Shown here: positions 1 to 12,030 of the stretch, one piece after another
Layout of the letters: every line of letters begins with the position of its first letter
Position numbering within the stretch: position 1 is the stretch's first letter
NCBI GenBank assembly: GCA_023105745.1
Contig: JALGQZ010000007.1
Span: 53,549,569-53,613,568, forward strand
Direction: 5' to 3'
Source: Austropuccinia psidii
Taxonomy: Eukaryota > Basidiomycota > Pucciniomycetes > Pucciniales > Sphaerophragmiaceae
DNA: 64,000 bases
Position numbers and translations under genes: made by a program
Notes under the pieces: generated by a model
What the model saw: the letters and a program-made list of their open reading frames with translations, nothing else
What the model was told of the DNA's origin: nothing
Database searches by the model: none

Positions 1-2
1 TA

Positions 3-1699
3 GATAAAGTTGAAGACACAAAAGAAACAAATAATGTATCTTTACATGAAAGTGATTCTGAGCCTTCTAAAGAGGAGGAGATACCAGAGGGACTTAGTAT
101 AGAAAATATTAATTTTTCCTTTGAAGTAACAGAAGTGCATACTCACTCACCACAGTACAGTGAGGAATGTATGGATCTCATACATGTTCAAGATGTTAAA
201 ATGCATAGAACCAAACCTTCCAGAGGTAAAGGTTATACAGCTGGAGAATCTTGTATTACTAATATTGTGACAAACAACAGAGAAGCCAAGTTACATTTTG
301 ACTCAGGTCCTTTTTGTACTTGTGTTGGAAAATATTACCTTGACAGGATTTATACCAATTGGAAAGAAAGCTTAATGCCAATTGAAGGTATAAAATTCAG
401 CAGTGCTAGCCAAGATATGCACCCCTTGGGCATTTTTGAAGCAGAAATGATATTCCATCATGCTTCAGGAAGTATCACATTAAAAGTTGAATTCGTTGTT
501 ATGAATATTTTTACTTCACAAAACCTTATACTTGGAAATGATTATCTCAATATCTATGGAATTTATATTCATAACTATAAAGACAGATGTTTCATTATAG
601 GTGAAAATAAAAGGCAAAAACTTGCTTTTCCTCCAGAAAAAAGGGAAATAACTGTCATTAAACATGTAAAGAATGTTAATAAAGAAAAATTTGTGTCAGA
701 TAAGCTAATTGAAGCACAAATTAGTACTGAACTAACCTTAGAAATGAAGGAAGAACTTATTGAAATTTTATTTCAATACAAAGAGGCCTTTTCTTCTGAT
801 AATGAACCACTTGGGGCTATCAAAGGCCATGAAGTGAGCTTTATGCTTAATGTGGAAAGAACTTACCATCCACTATTAAGAAGACCAGCTTACCCAGCTA
901 GCCCTAGGGCTAGAGAAGCATTAGAAAGTCATATTAATGAGCTAGTGAAACTGGGAGCTCTTAGTAACATTGGGCACAATGAAGAAGTAGAATTCACAAT
1001 GCCTGTAATCATTACTTGGCATAATAATAAATTAAGGATGGTTGGTGATTTTATAGCATTGAATATCTAAACTATTCCAGACAGGTATCCAATTGCTAGA
1101 ATGCATCAGACTTTGACTCAATTCTCCAAAGCAAAGTTTATCACTTCTATGAATGCTTTTAAAGGTTTCCATAAGAATGCTTTGACAGCTCATGCTAGGA
1201 TATTATTAAGGATTATTTCTCATTGTGGTATTTATGAATACTTGAGGATGCCTTTTGGTATTAAAAATGCACCCTCTCATTACCAAAGAATGATGAATAC
1301 CATTTTCCCACATGAATTATCAGAGGGATGGTTAATCATTTATATTGATGACATTATCATTTTTTCAGAAACATGGCAATTTCATTTAGAGAGACTTTCA
1401 TTAGTAATTAGAAAAATTCTTCAAGTGAACATGAAAATATCTCTTAAAAAATGTAATTTTGGGTTTCATGAGCTGAAAGCTCTAGGACATGTAGTATCAG
1501 GACTGAGCCTCTTGGAGTTGATAAAAACAAGGTTTCTGCAGTTTTACTGAAACAAATACCCCAGAACAAAAAAGAAATGATGTATTTCTTAGGGTTTGCC
1601 GGTTATTACAGACAACAACTTAAAGATTTTGCAATCAATGCCAAATCATTGTACAGAATTTGTGATCAACAAACTGTCTTTGAGATGACACAGGAATAA
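3..1699 (+). pseudogene. Element G: Ty3/gypsy gag-pol remnant (linker, protease, RT)
   Basis: Part of a polyprotein whose start lies outside the window. One frame is open from base 3, through an acidic linker and a retropepsin motif DSG at 300-308, to a single TAA at 1068-1070. The same frame continues through reverse transcriptase, with [10 protein letters not shown] and the catalytic YIDD at 1341-1352. Near 1510 a frameshift moves the coding to the next frame, which carries [11 protein letters not shown] and ends about 1699. The protein order and wording match the pol of element B at about half identity by eye (for example EPLGxIKGH and LRRPxYPAS), so this is an older, divergent relative. 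RNase H and integrase of this family are missing, because the sequence switches to another family near 1700-1717. Non-functional. Confidence 0.85.
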
Positions 1700-1717
1700 T
1701 GTAAAAAGCTCATCTAC

Positions 1718-2335
1718 AAAACAATCACCTTTTTTCCCCATTTATGGCAGAAATCCCAGCTTTTAATCACTCCATATTTGTCAAGACATACCTTTTGGAA
1801 AGGTATCAACCAAACTCCAATCAATACAGTAAGTTTTCAGAGAATAATTATAGTCGAAAATAATTTGGTTTATAAAGTATCCAGATAGAAATAGGCCAAT
1901 TCCACCTGACCTCCAACCTGTGGACAAAGTGTGGATAGCCTCAAGGAATATCAAGACAACAAGACCCACAAAATAAATTTCAGAAAGATGTTTGGGACCC
2001 TTTGAAGTTCCAAAGAAGATTGGCAGTCATGCATATCACCTCAAGTTGCCTTTGAAATTTGAATCAGTTCACCCTGTCTTCCATGTATCCTTATTAAAAC
2101 CAGTCAAGAATTCAACTATCCCAAATCAATATCTATTGCCACCACCAGCTCTAGTGGAGGAACAAGAAGAATAGGAAGTGGTGAAGATTCTACACTAAAA
2201 AATTAAAAGAGGTAAGCTATGGTATCTTTAATAGCAGAAAGGATTAAGTGAAGACCCAGAAAAAACTACTTGGGAACCAGCTTCCAACCGGACCACCTCA
2301 AAATACCTTGTTAAGAACTTCCCTTCTCTATAACC
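1718..2335 (+). pseudogene. Integrase C-terminus and chromodomain remnant (element C/A family)
   Basis: Conceptual translation follows the C-terminal part of the pol of element C. It starts at KQSPFF.IYGR and continues through the GPY/F-like region ([20 protein letters not shown], then VHPVFHVSLLKPVK at about 2000-2115) to a chromodomain ending in TTWEPAS near 2265-2285. Several stops and small indels break it. The open piece 1992-2174 is only the best preserved part. It abuts the RT of a different family with no LTR or target duplication visible between them, in the same orientation, so the pair is a chimera or a deletion junction. Confidence 0.85.
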
Positions 2336-2364
2336 TGATAAGTCTGGCCCCAATACCTCAATAT

Positions 2365-3010
2365 TTTTATTTTATGGTGCTTGATTGGGATTGAATTTTA
2401 CAAAAATCAGTTCCTCTCCTGGTATTCACATTTAATGGGGTATCCTACCCAGATTTGTTGCAAGCATTCCCTTGGACACTTTTTAAGAACTTTTAACTTT
2501 TTTGGACAGATTCAAAAGGCCTTTAAACATTAATAACCTCATATTTGGACCTTCAATCAATATATGGCAAAAAGTTCTTCTTTCTTTATTTTGTTTCTTA
2601 TTTTTTGCAAATAATCAGACTTCAAAACATTCCTTATATGAAGCTATATTATGGCAGAAGTTTCATTTCTTTTTATGGTGCTTGGTGGGGAGTGGAATTT
2701 ATGAAAGTAAGTTAAATCTTCTGATATGCATCTCTGAGGGTCTCTACTTCTTTTAAAACAACACATTTGTCACTCTGTGAGAAACAAATTCTTTGTTTTA
2801 TCTTTTCAAGAAATTTATGGCCAAAATCAAGAAACTCACCACAAGAAGGACAATCCTCAGGATTTTTCTTTTATTCTCTTTATTTACTCTCTTTTTTGAT
2901 TAATTATTTTATTTTCTTTATTTCTTCTACTTCAATAATTATTGTTTTACTTTATTTCTTTATCAAAGTAGCAAAATCCCCTCCCATATCATGTATTTGG
3001 AGGTTCCATT
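2365..3010 (+). repeat. Decayed 3' untranslated region with two tandem units
   Basis: After the chromodomain the sequence follows the 3' non-coding region of element C. Two related units of about 115 bases can be seen, near 2370-2485 and 2650-2792. Each starts TTATGGTGCTTG and the second ends in CACTCTGTGAGAA. The second unit keeps AAAGTAAGT. A TC-rich stretch follows at about 2850-2960, as in C. No clear LTR is left after it. Confidence 0.65.
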
Positions 3011-3072
3011 TCATTCTTGTATAAATGAGAGTTGGTATAAAAGAAAAACAAAACACAAACAAAACCAACAAA

Positions 3073-4067
3073 CTAGCTATATCTACCCAAGTAATAAAAG
3101 GTTCTCTGGAAATCAATTATCAACTCATCTTTATAACAGAAAAAATTAACACCCATCTCTGCTGAAGCAGTCACAGGTATCATTCTATCACTAGCATAAG
3201 CTATGAACTCTCTACTATTTCCATCAACCCTCCTGAAAATTCAAGCCACAGCATCTTTACCTTCATCACCCACATTTGGATCCTCTCTGGTAACTTTGAC
3301 AGGCCAATTCTCCTTTATTTGAAACAATTGAGCAGCTGGGAATTTTAAAGGAAATATATATTGTCTTATTCTACTGATGCTGGCCACAGGGTTTAATTTT
3401 TGGGAGGTAACCATTGGTGATGGCTTTATTGGGGAAGCTAGCAGAGGCATAGTGGTAGATGTATTTGGTGAAGAAAGAGGAATGGAAGATGGAATAGTGG
3501 AAAGAACAGGTTGAAATCTTCTTGGAGTGCTGTGAATAACTTGGCTGTGGAATAGTTTGGAAGGAGGTTGAGTAGGGAAAGAGATTGGGAGTTTGCAAAT
3601 AGATTCATTTACCACCTCAAATTCTTCACCATCTGGATCAGTTGGAGAATTGTATATCCTTCTAAATCTTTTAACTACACCCTGATTGTTGACCCTAGAA
3701 GTTGAGACCTATGAACTGGAATAAATCAGCCTGCCACCAGTGGGAATGGGCCCTCCAACATTGGTCCACCTGGATCTAGTCACTAAATACAATAATCAGA
3801 ACCAAGTCAATCAAGAAAGCTACAGAACTTACAAGTAGAATAACCTGAAGTAACATCAGGGTTAGGGGCCTCAGAGACTGGGAATTCTTTCCCAAAAAGC
3901 TCATCCTTCTTGCTACATGAGTATATTCTTATCTTTAAAAGTAAAAACCTCTGATTTTGACATGACTTCTTTCCAACAAAGAAATGATGATCTTTCAAAG
4001 ATCTGGCATTGAAGTGTTGGAAACACTGCTTGCCCTTATTCAAGAAGCAGGTAAAAGAAAGATCCAA
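3073..4067 (-). pseudogene. Decayed two-exon gene, Pro/Ser-rich protein, unknown function
   Basis: On the minus strand, an exon beginning near 4067 leads into a 50-base intron (3832 down to 3783: GTAAGT donor, TTGAC branch-like site, TTTAG acceptor). Splicing keeps the frame and continues into a Pro/Ser/Thr-rich segment (SQVIHSTPRRFQPVL, then PVASISR) and a final block rich in R, D and E (WPVKVTREDPN, RRVDGNSREFIAYASDR) that stops at 3073-3075. Two in-frame stops break it: a TAG soon after the intron and a TGA at 3241-3243. From memory, similar predicted proteins are common in the myrtle rust genome, so this is probably one decayed copy of a dispersed family. No known domain was recognised. 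Confidence 0.6.
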
Positions 4068-4085
4068 AAGTTCAACTACCTTTTA

Positions 4086-5550
4086 ACCATCATAAGTTTG
4101 AGAAGGATCAAAAATGCCTGAAGGAACCATTGACCAGGGTGAAACCAATGGACTGAAGCTACCATACCCACAAAGAAAAGATGGTGGCAGCACAGAAGGA
4201 GAATATTTAGTGATTTCATTCAGTTTAGAACTCATTTTTAGAGTTATGGAAGCAAAGGAGTCATTAAGTCAGATTTTATATGAAGCCTGAAGATCATCAA
4301 AGTTCTGGGGCCATAACACAAATTATGGCCCCCTAAAGGTCCTCAATATGTGGCTCCAAGACTATTTTGGACCCCAATCAGCAAGCCAGGACCTCTCCTT
4401 AAGCTTTGGGGGGTAGCTCTTTTTCATGGCCCTGGTCAACCCTGATTGGGTCCAGGTAATATGGGCCAAATTGGCCCATATTGGTCCTCTGGACCCCCTG
4501 GAACCCCAGAAAATTTGGGCGCAGGGGGACTTCTTTAATCCCCATATACTTCAGGAACCCCAAAAGGCCAGAAATGGCCCAAAAGGGCCAAAAGAGCCAT
4601 TCAAGAGGCCTAGACAAAAATTACCCACAAGTAACCCAAATGAGCTCAAAATACCATTTCGGCTCTTTATTCAATCTTCTGCAGACACGATTCCTCATTA
4701 TCAAGATTACAAGATATTAATTCTTCAAAATCAAACAGGGAGAGGACTCACTGACACTTATGGCCAATTTGTGCAAGGGTATACAATCATATAGCCATTC
4801 TTGATCAAATTTCAAGCTGAATATCATGGCAGCCTTAATTTTGGGTACACCCCAAAGAAAGTTGGAGAAAAGAATTTTGTACAGGAAAATACTGAAGACA
4901 AAATGGACATAGCTCAGAAAAATGAATAAATGACTTATTTAATGAAGGGGGTGAAATTATTAATGAAGATAATTAAGGGAAGAATAAAGACAGAGGAATT
5001 TCATCATAATAATAAAGAGGGATAAAATTCAAAGTTCCAATTTTTCAAAAAATTTGGGTATATGGGGATGACACTCAAGAGTGGCAAGTTATTATGGTGT
5101 TTAGGAGCCCAACAGTTTCAAGAAGGGGATACTGTCACAGCCACTATCAGGGTAAGGGTATTCAACCTTAAACCAATTTAAACTCACCAGACCAGAAAAC
5201 CATTGTATGTATGAGCATTCAGCTTCAGCAAAGCTGCTTTTGAAACACTAATAAAGCTTGGTTCATCAATACATCCTAACAACACCTGTACAGACTGAAT
5301 TCATCAAATACAGTTTGGATACACCAGTCTGAAACTGTATGATCACTCAATTTCCCCACACCTCTTGTACAGAACCCTGCCAATTGTATGAAAATACAAA
5401 TCATACACGAAGGGGCCTGTACAAAAAGAATTTCTGCACAATTGTTTTGGGGGGAACTGGGTCTCTCACTTGGGAGCTTAGGAAAAAAAAGAAATTTTAA
5501 TTGATTGTGATTAATATCAGAGGTAACAACAGGTAACACAGTGGACAAAA
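4086..5550. other. Gene-less stretch with GGCC-rich, LTR-like remains
   Basis: No convincing gene. About 4320-4640 is rich in GGCC and CCAAATTGGCCC-type palindromes, like the 5' half of the element C LTR, and its open frames on both strands are by-products of that composition. At 5121-5132 a purine run (AGAAGGGGAT then AC) directly precedes TGTCACAGCC at 5133. That is how a polypurine tract meets the start of a 3' LTR. I could not find the other end of this possible LTR. Confidence 0.4.
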
Positions 5551-5559
5551 TTTCAAATA

Positions 5560-6130
5560 ATGAGTGTCAAAAAAAATTGGTGGTCCTAATATGAGGTAGT
5601 ACCACCATGTTAATCAATTACCATCTGCATCTTCCTTGGAATCTATTGGAGGTAGTCTTTCAAGACACCATATTAGATGTCATTCCAGGAGTCCTGAATG
5701 GCTAGTTTCAGTTATTTGAGAATTTGAGGTAGGTAAAGTTTAGATATTTGAACTTTAATTGACTTCCAAATAATCTTGATATAATTGAAGTCTTGTGAAT
5801 GTGGTTGCCACTCCATCGTGACTATGCCATTGTGTTTGCACCATTGGTTACTTAAAACAGCCGTATCAATTGGTGCATTGTCTTCCATTAGAAGGAGATG
5901 ATGTTGGCCTCTCATCCATGGTGCTTGCTCCACTTTCTTGATGAAGGGGAAAAGGTCTGGGTGGTACACCTATTGGACCATTTCTTAAGAATTCATGCGA
6001 CCATCCAAGAAAACATTTGTGCTACAGTGAGAAGCTAAAAATCCACCCCAGATTGATGGTGAGCAGAAATGTTTTCAAGGAGCCACTTATCACTTGGGGC
6101 GCACTGGACTCAAGCTTTCTAAGCCCAATT
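5560..6130 (-). pseudogene. Tc1/mariner transposase remnant (C-terminal catalytic part)
   Basis: The minus strand encodes HHLLLMEDNAPIDTAVLSNQ and then GIVTMEWQPHSQDFNYIKIIW. These match the Tc1/mariner DDE signature, in which the second Asp lies in an MxDNAPxH block and the third acidic residue in the SPDLNPIENxW block. Here the second block reads SQDFNYIKIIW, so the last acidic catalytic residue is lost (K in place of the usual E). Upstream sequence at about 5990-6130 retains traces of the preceding core, with stops. No first catalytic Asp, no N-terminal DNA-binding domain and no convincing terminal inverted repeats were found. A dead fragment of a cut-and-paste DNA transposon. Confidence 0.8.
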
Positions 6131-7052
6131 TTCCAACTCAAAAGCTAATTTTTTGGCCCATTTTTTAATTTTCCAGTGCCTATGAGCCTGGGAAAAGGCC
6201 AGCCAACATTTAAAATCTTGAAATAGTAATTCTGGCTTCTTTGGGGCAATTCATGGGTGTTTTCCTAATTTATGGATCATGTATTAAGTTGTTTGATTTA
6301 AAACTAGTTAATTCATTAAAGAAATTACTTGGGCAACTGTAAGTCATCAACATCAAGTAATGATATGTCTCAGTTATCACTGATCATTCTCATTGAGTTT
6401 TGTTGGTTGGCCAGTTTTCTGTTGTGTTGTAACAGTGCCTATCTCTTGGTAATTTTGGAAGGTATTGTAAACAGTTGTGAGAGGTACATAATTCCACTCT
6501 GTAATGGCCCTAAATGGCATTTGAGCCTGTTGTATACCCACCCATCAGCCTTGAGTTTCCACATCCAAATATGAAATGATCCTAATTAAGATAAAGACAA
6601 AGATCAAACTCAACTTTTTTATGATTGGCAAAATTCCAGGGTTTAGATATGGACAAGTAGATAAAAACTTGGTGTGTCTGAAAAAGAGGGAGGAAATTAG
6701 TGATTTAAGGATCTGGAAAAGTGTTAGTTTTGGATGAAGATTATTGGAGACAAGAATTGGTGGCCTATTTATCATTGGTGAGAAAAAACAGCTTGATATA
6801 TAGAAGTTTATCAAGAATAACTTTATGATGAGGAGATGGAATGGGCAAAAGAACAAGTAAATAATCTAAAAAAACATATGATGAGATTAAATGGGGTATA
6901 AAAAAAGAAATCTGATTAATAATTCCCAGGAGTGACAAATGGGAGTGGTCCATTGGTTAACATGCTGCACGTGTGGCAAGAGATACAGTTTGTCCAGTTT
7001 CCTGCCTGTGTTTTCATACAATTGGTAGGTCACAGTACAGCTCCTGTACATC
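6131..7052. other. No recognisable gene
   Basis: AT-rich sequence with short chance open frames on both strands. At about 6946-6956, TGGTCCATTGG fits a Pol III A-box, but no convincing tRNA fold follows. The last bases may belong to the old LTR that continues at 8995. Confidence 0.4.
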
Positions 7053-8990
7053 TGTGAGATGTGTCTATGAAACTCTTGATAATATTACTATTAACCAAGA
7101 GCACTATGACTGTTCTTATTAAATATAATAAATAAGTTCATCATAACCACAAATCAATAATCAATCGTTTAATTATTTCTTTCACTTGATCTACACTACT
7201 AGCAATTATAATGGTAAGCAGTAATTTTCTACAAAAAGCAATTACAAGGAGTGTTAATAATAAAATTTCTTATTAAAAAAGATAAAATTATTTTAATATA
7301 TAATTATCTTTTGCAAGAATAATTATAAGCATAATTTGTGAAGGAAACTCTTACCAGAGAAAATATTTAATAATTAAGTTCAAAAACTCACTGATACTCC
7401 AATAATACCTTGATAAGAATTGGTAGAGTGATTTGAGGGATTGATTGGGGATCTGAAGGATAAGAATTAGATTATAATGGTAATACAACAATATAACAGC
7501 TAAATAATATTTTAAATAGTATATCTATATGATTTAAAATCATTCTTCTTGAATCTTAATAAATGAAAACACTTAATGAAAGGATTAACTAATACTTGTT
7601 GGTACTGATGGTATGATTGAATAATAAGATTATTTGGAAAAAAACAGCAAGAGGAAGCCTTTTCAATTCAAAAACAGATTACAGAGTTGTTCCATTGAGA
7701 AAACTGAAACGATTTGAGTGAGAAAACATTAATTCTCTTGGGATTATTGGTTAAATTACTTGTTGTCACATAAGATTATCATAATTACTTAATTAAGTCA
7801 TTTCATGTGATTACCAACGCATTTATGGTTGAAAACTAAAGGAGTAAAAACTTTAAACATTATTTTATTTCAAAAAATATCAATTTATCAAATTTATCAA
7901 TGTAGTAGGAAGTTTCATCACAGATTGTATTTTCTGTGAATTTTTGAAAACTCAGGGGTTCACATGGAATTATCAAACATGGACTGTAAGTAAACCTCTT
8001 AATTCGAATTATGAAGCCATAGTTATTTTTGGCTTTTATATTGATTATCTCTTTCTCCAATTGTTCTGAAATCCTCAGAGATATCCATTGAGAATTGTAT
8101 TTTTAATGAATTTTTGAATTTTGGCCTTATTTCTACACAGAAAAGCAAATAGCACAATAATAGCTGGTTGCCATGAGGTAAATGCCTGGATAATAGTCCA
8201 AAAAGGTTTCTAAATACTCTTTCAACATTCATACATGGAAAAGAACTATGTAATTGACATGGTTACAGGATTCATAGTTTCTCATTACCTCCTTCTCATG
8301 TCAAAATAGCAGCTTATTCTCTATTTCATCATGATTTAATGGAATTTCAACTTGCAAAGCAGGTTCCCAGAAGGCTTTAGTAGACCAATCCAGCCAATAT
8401 CAGCCATAAATCCAAGGCTTAGAGCTTACCACACCTCAAAGGCCTCAGATGTTAGGTACGATGGCTCTTTTTGATGTCTTTTGTCCCCTTTATCTATTTT
8501 CACTTCAAAAATAGTAATTCAAGATTCAAGACTGATATCCACTATGGGTGTATCAAACCTTTATGTAAAAATACTGTAATATTAAGTGCCACAAATATGC
8601 ATAACACTATTCCAAGTGTATATGTAACATGAGATTCCTTAAAATCCCATTATTTTGGAGTGAAATTGAAAAAAAAACAAAAGAATTCAAAATTCTTTCA
8701 TGTGGTATTGATAATGTGATTTTGAAGTATTTTCCATATAGCCACCTCATAGAGTTGCTTTAAGATTAATCACTCTATGGAGCTACCCTAGGCAGCTTAT
8801 TTGTTAGAATTCAAATCTGGTGTTAAATCAATGAATTTACTTACTTGCAAAACCTTATACATCTTTTTTTATATAAAAAAATGATAAATATTGGATATAT
8901 GCATGACTTATGGGTTATGCATAGTTCATAATTCATTCTAATGTTGATTGTGGCCTATTTGGGTATGTAAAATATACCTCAAGGCTCACA
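7053..8990 (-). mobile_element. Eroded solo LTR (same family as solo LTR D)
   Basis: The first bases, TGTGAGATGTGTCTATGAAA, and the following 100 or so are the reverse complement of the right end of solo LTR D (46310-46416). The last bases, with TATACCTCAAGGCTCACA, are the reverse complement of the left end of D (44253-44300). The whole 1.9 kb is thus an inverted, older copy of the 2.16 kb D. No open frames. I see no matching 5-base target duplication at its borders, as expected for an old copy. Flanking sequence from 8995 belongs to another LTR. Confidence 0.75.
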
Positions 8991-8994
8991 AAAT

Positions 8995-9483
8995 TGATAC
9001 AGGGGCTTTATTTCCCAAATCAATTTAATCAATGATTCCTCTAAATAAAATTCACTCTTTGGATCAGGGCTGGTGGATTCTCACATATCCCAGCACCTCT
9101 TTCTCCCCCTGGGTACCTTTCCTCATTTAATTAATATATTGTATTTATCATTTGACAAATACTCTTATTCTCATTTTTGGAGTGTATTATTTATTAGTAT
9201 TAAGTTAGTCTTTTAATTTTCTCACATGTTCAGTAGAGTGGTGGTGGCCATATCCTTATTAACCCCTCTTTTTCTTTCTGACAGGTTGGAACAGTGGACT
9301 TAGACTTGTTTGTGGCTGGCTCTTTCATCTCTTACTCTTATTTCTTTGTTTTTGCTTCTTTTCCTATATTTAACTTATTACACCCATAAGTGTACTCTTT
9401 TCTTATCCTACTGGAGCCCTCCCTAAGTGAGTCCCAGCCCACCGGGTACCAGGCCCTCTTCACTTGGAAGAGCCCCTGTGAAA
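8995..9483 (+). repeat. 3' part of an old LTR of the element C family
   Basis: Aligns by eye with the last 500 bases of the element C LTR. Shared landmarks in order: TTATTTCCC, TCACATAT, AGCACCT, a TTAATTAATATA block, GGTGGCCATATCCTTATTAA, CTGACAGGTTG, and the terminal AGAGCCCCTGTGA. The LTR end falls at about 9483. No matching internal region follows, so it is either a solo LTR or a truncated one. Confidence 0.7.
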
Positions 9484-10330
9484 GTAGGTTTGAAAAGTCT
9501 CTTTTGCAAGAGAAAGGAAGTGAGACATGTGAGTTTATCCACCATTTTTGGAGTCTCAGAAAAGGCCAACTGGCAGATTTCATTTCCAGAAATAAGGTGA
9601 AGTAAAGCTGCATATGTCATCTGGATGTAGATATGGGGGTGTGCAATTTTTTGCACAATTTAATTACAGTTCATCAATCTTAGTATTACAAAAGGTTTAC
9701 ACCATACACTGTCCTTTCATTTGAGTATTTATTTGACCAATAGCAATGTCAAAAGGTTTCTTGATAAAAAAATTTCTAGTGGCATGTAGAGCTATAAAAG
9801 GGTTATTTACAGAATGGCTCAAACATCTTTAGTCAAAACCACAAAAGAGCATAGCATATTTCTACACATTAATGAATTCACTTTGAGATTTTTAAGAATC
9901 AAAAAATAACTTTGTTAGTGTTTTTTGCACTTAAAAAATTTATTAATATTCTGTGCCTTTGTGGTAGTTATGCAAACTTTGGTCTTGTTTCTTATTCTGC
10001 ATTTGACTTGCTTCTTTTTTAATAAAATTGATCACTACATCCTGTCTGACTTTTTTCCACTCATAGTGGTTTCATCCCTCAAACCTATCATCAATTACAC
10101 ATGTTTTCTCTTATCAGACTACTTGTCTTTAGCTTCATCATTATATTAAATTTCTCATTTTCAAAAGTTTCTCATACTCCTCTCAAATTCATTCATGATA
10201 TTTTTTGCTTCATTTAGTATTTTTAAATCATAAATCACCTATTTTCTGCATCATTAGAAACAACAACTGATATAATAAGCTTTCAATGGCCTCCTAAATA
10301 AATACATTTTTTCTTATCATCACCTATGAG
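9484..10330. other. No recognisable gene
   Basis: AT-rich. The open frame at 9925-10149 (74 codons, rich in F, L and I) has no recognised motif and looks like composition only. Confidence 0.4.
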
Positions 10331-12030
10331 CTCCAACTATTATGAAAGTTCCTCTTCAGATGGGCTTGAAGAATTGAGTTAGCCTAATTTGCTACAAGTA
10401 GACAATAAACAATATGAGCACATTAGAAAAATTAAGCAAAAATTAGATAGGCATGATCAAAACTTAGAATCCCTACTCCACAAATTCAACCTCAAAGACA
10501 ATGAAATGAAAAATCCGTGTGCCAAGTCAAAATTTAATGGGAAAAAATAAAAAGAGTTTTTTCAAAAAGCTTAAATAAATCTACAACAAAGAAAGACGGC
10601 TTGCCCAATTTATTAGCCAATAATCAAAATACCAAGCTGACGACTACATGTACACCCAATAAACTGCTTCCGAAACAAATATTGAACCCACCTCAAAAGT
10701 GAAGCCCCAACCAGCTTCTACAAAGTGAAATTCCTGAGGCATTTAAGCCTACAAAGGTAACATACTAATATTGTAAGAATATTGTATTAATTCAAGCTCA
10801 CTTATCAGTTGAATTCAAATTTCAGAACTCCTTCTGTGAGCACCTTAAGCCTTTGGGGGTTTTAATCTACCAGTCCTCTGTCCCCATATTCTCAACTACA
10901 CCATTTTGAAAGAATTCAATACTTGATTCTCCTTCTTGAGTGACATTTTGACTCAATGAGAAAGCCCCAATACACTTAAATTGGTTCCTTTAGGACATAT
11001 AATCACTCTAAGAAATACTCCACCAGAAAAGAGAAAATTGGAAAACCATCATTCACATGAGTGATTTCTAAATAAAATATGTTTTTGCATCTCTAGAAAG
11101 ACTTGGGATTTGTCAATAAGCTCCAGATCTTAATGAGGCAAGTGATACTCTCTGTAATGCAGCATTCAAAATCAGTTCTATACAAAAATTTTCTCAAATA
11201 GCTATCAGTGTTTCCTATGAGTACATGAATATGAATTTGATGTATCTTGAGATAATTCAACTACTCACCAATTTTTACAGCAACTTTTTTCACTGGTATA
11301 TGGCTCAATTATTCAAGAAAGAGGCCAAAGAAGCCGGAAAACATGTGAGAAATTAAGAAGGAAAAGCAGTTTTTCAATATAGACTCAGGGTTAGTAAGAA
11401 CTGATTCTAAATAGGAGAATTCTGACTGACCAAATTGATGTTTTATTCTTAAGCTTAAAAATATTTTGTAGACATTTTCTGTTGCCAATGGGTTTCAAAA
11501 AAGATATCAGATAGTATTAGTAGATCCTGAAGTGCACAGTAAGGAGCGATTTGATCCAATAAGAAAAAAGTATACAATCAGAAAATGGAATGCCATTATG
11601 AAAAGGCCAACATTCTCATGCGCAGGGCTTTTGGAGAGATTGTTAAAGCAGAAGTTACTACTAGAAAGAACATTCACAGGCGTGAACATTGCATGTCAGA
11701 AAAAGGAAGGGGGTAAATAAGAAAATTGGTTCGTAAAATCCTTCCAATTGACTTCTACGACCCAGATTAGTGTGATAATTGCTCTTTTGGCCAAAAGAGA
11801 TCAATTTCTGATGTTCATACACTTTCAGTGCTTCCAGAAGTCTCAAAGTCACTTCTAGGAAAGCCACACCCTGATTAAAAGCTGAATGACAAAAGATTTA
11901 CTGCCTTAGATTGGGAGGAGTTAATTGAAGCATATGACGTATCACGTGAAATAAAAATTTACAATGAGCTAGACACTGACAATAGCAATGAGCTTGAAGA
12001 TCTGGAGTTTGCAGATATTAGTGATGGATA
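10331..12030 (+). pseudogene. Decayed coding remnant, unidentified
   Basis: Stretches on the plus strand read as degraded protein. About 10331-10560 is rich in charged residues (SSDGLEELS, KIKQKLDRHDQNLESLLHKF). 11532-11720 is open (DPIRKKYTIRKWNAIMKRP, KQKLLLERTFTGVN). 11870-12030 reads LNDKRFTALDWEELIEAYDV and ends in an acidic tail before a stop. GTAACA...TTTCAG near 10757-10826 could be an intron. Stops and frameshifts lie between the pieces. I do not recognise the family. The lack of clear ends means it could be an element gene or a dead host gene. Confidence 0.4.

Noticed and set aside
6946..7010. Possible tRNA or tRNA-derived SINE (A-box-like TGGTCCATTGG)
   Set aside because: No acceptor stem, only a weak anticodon arm and no convincing B-box.
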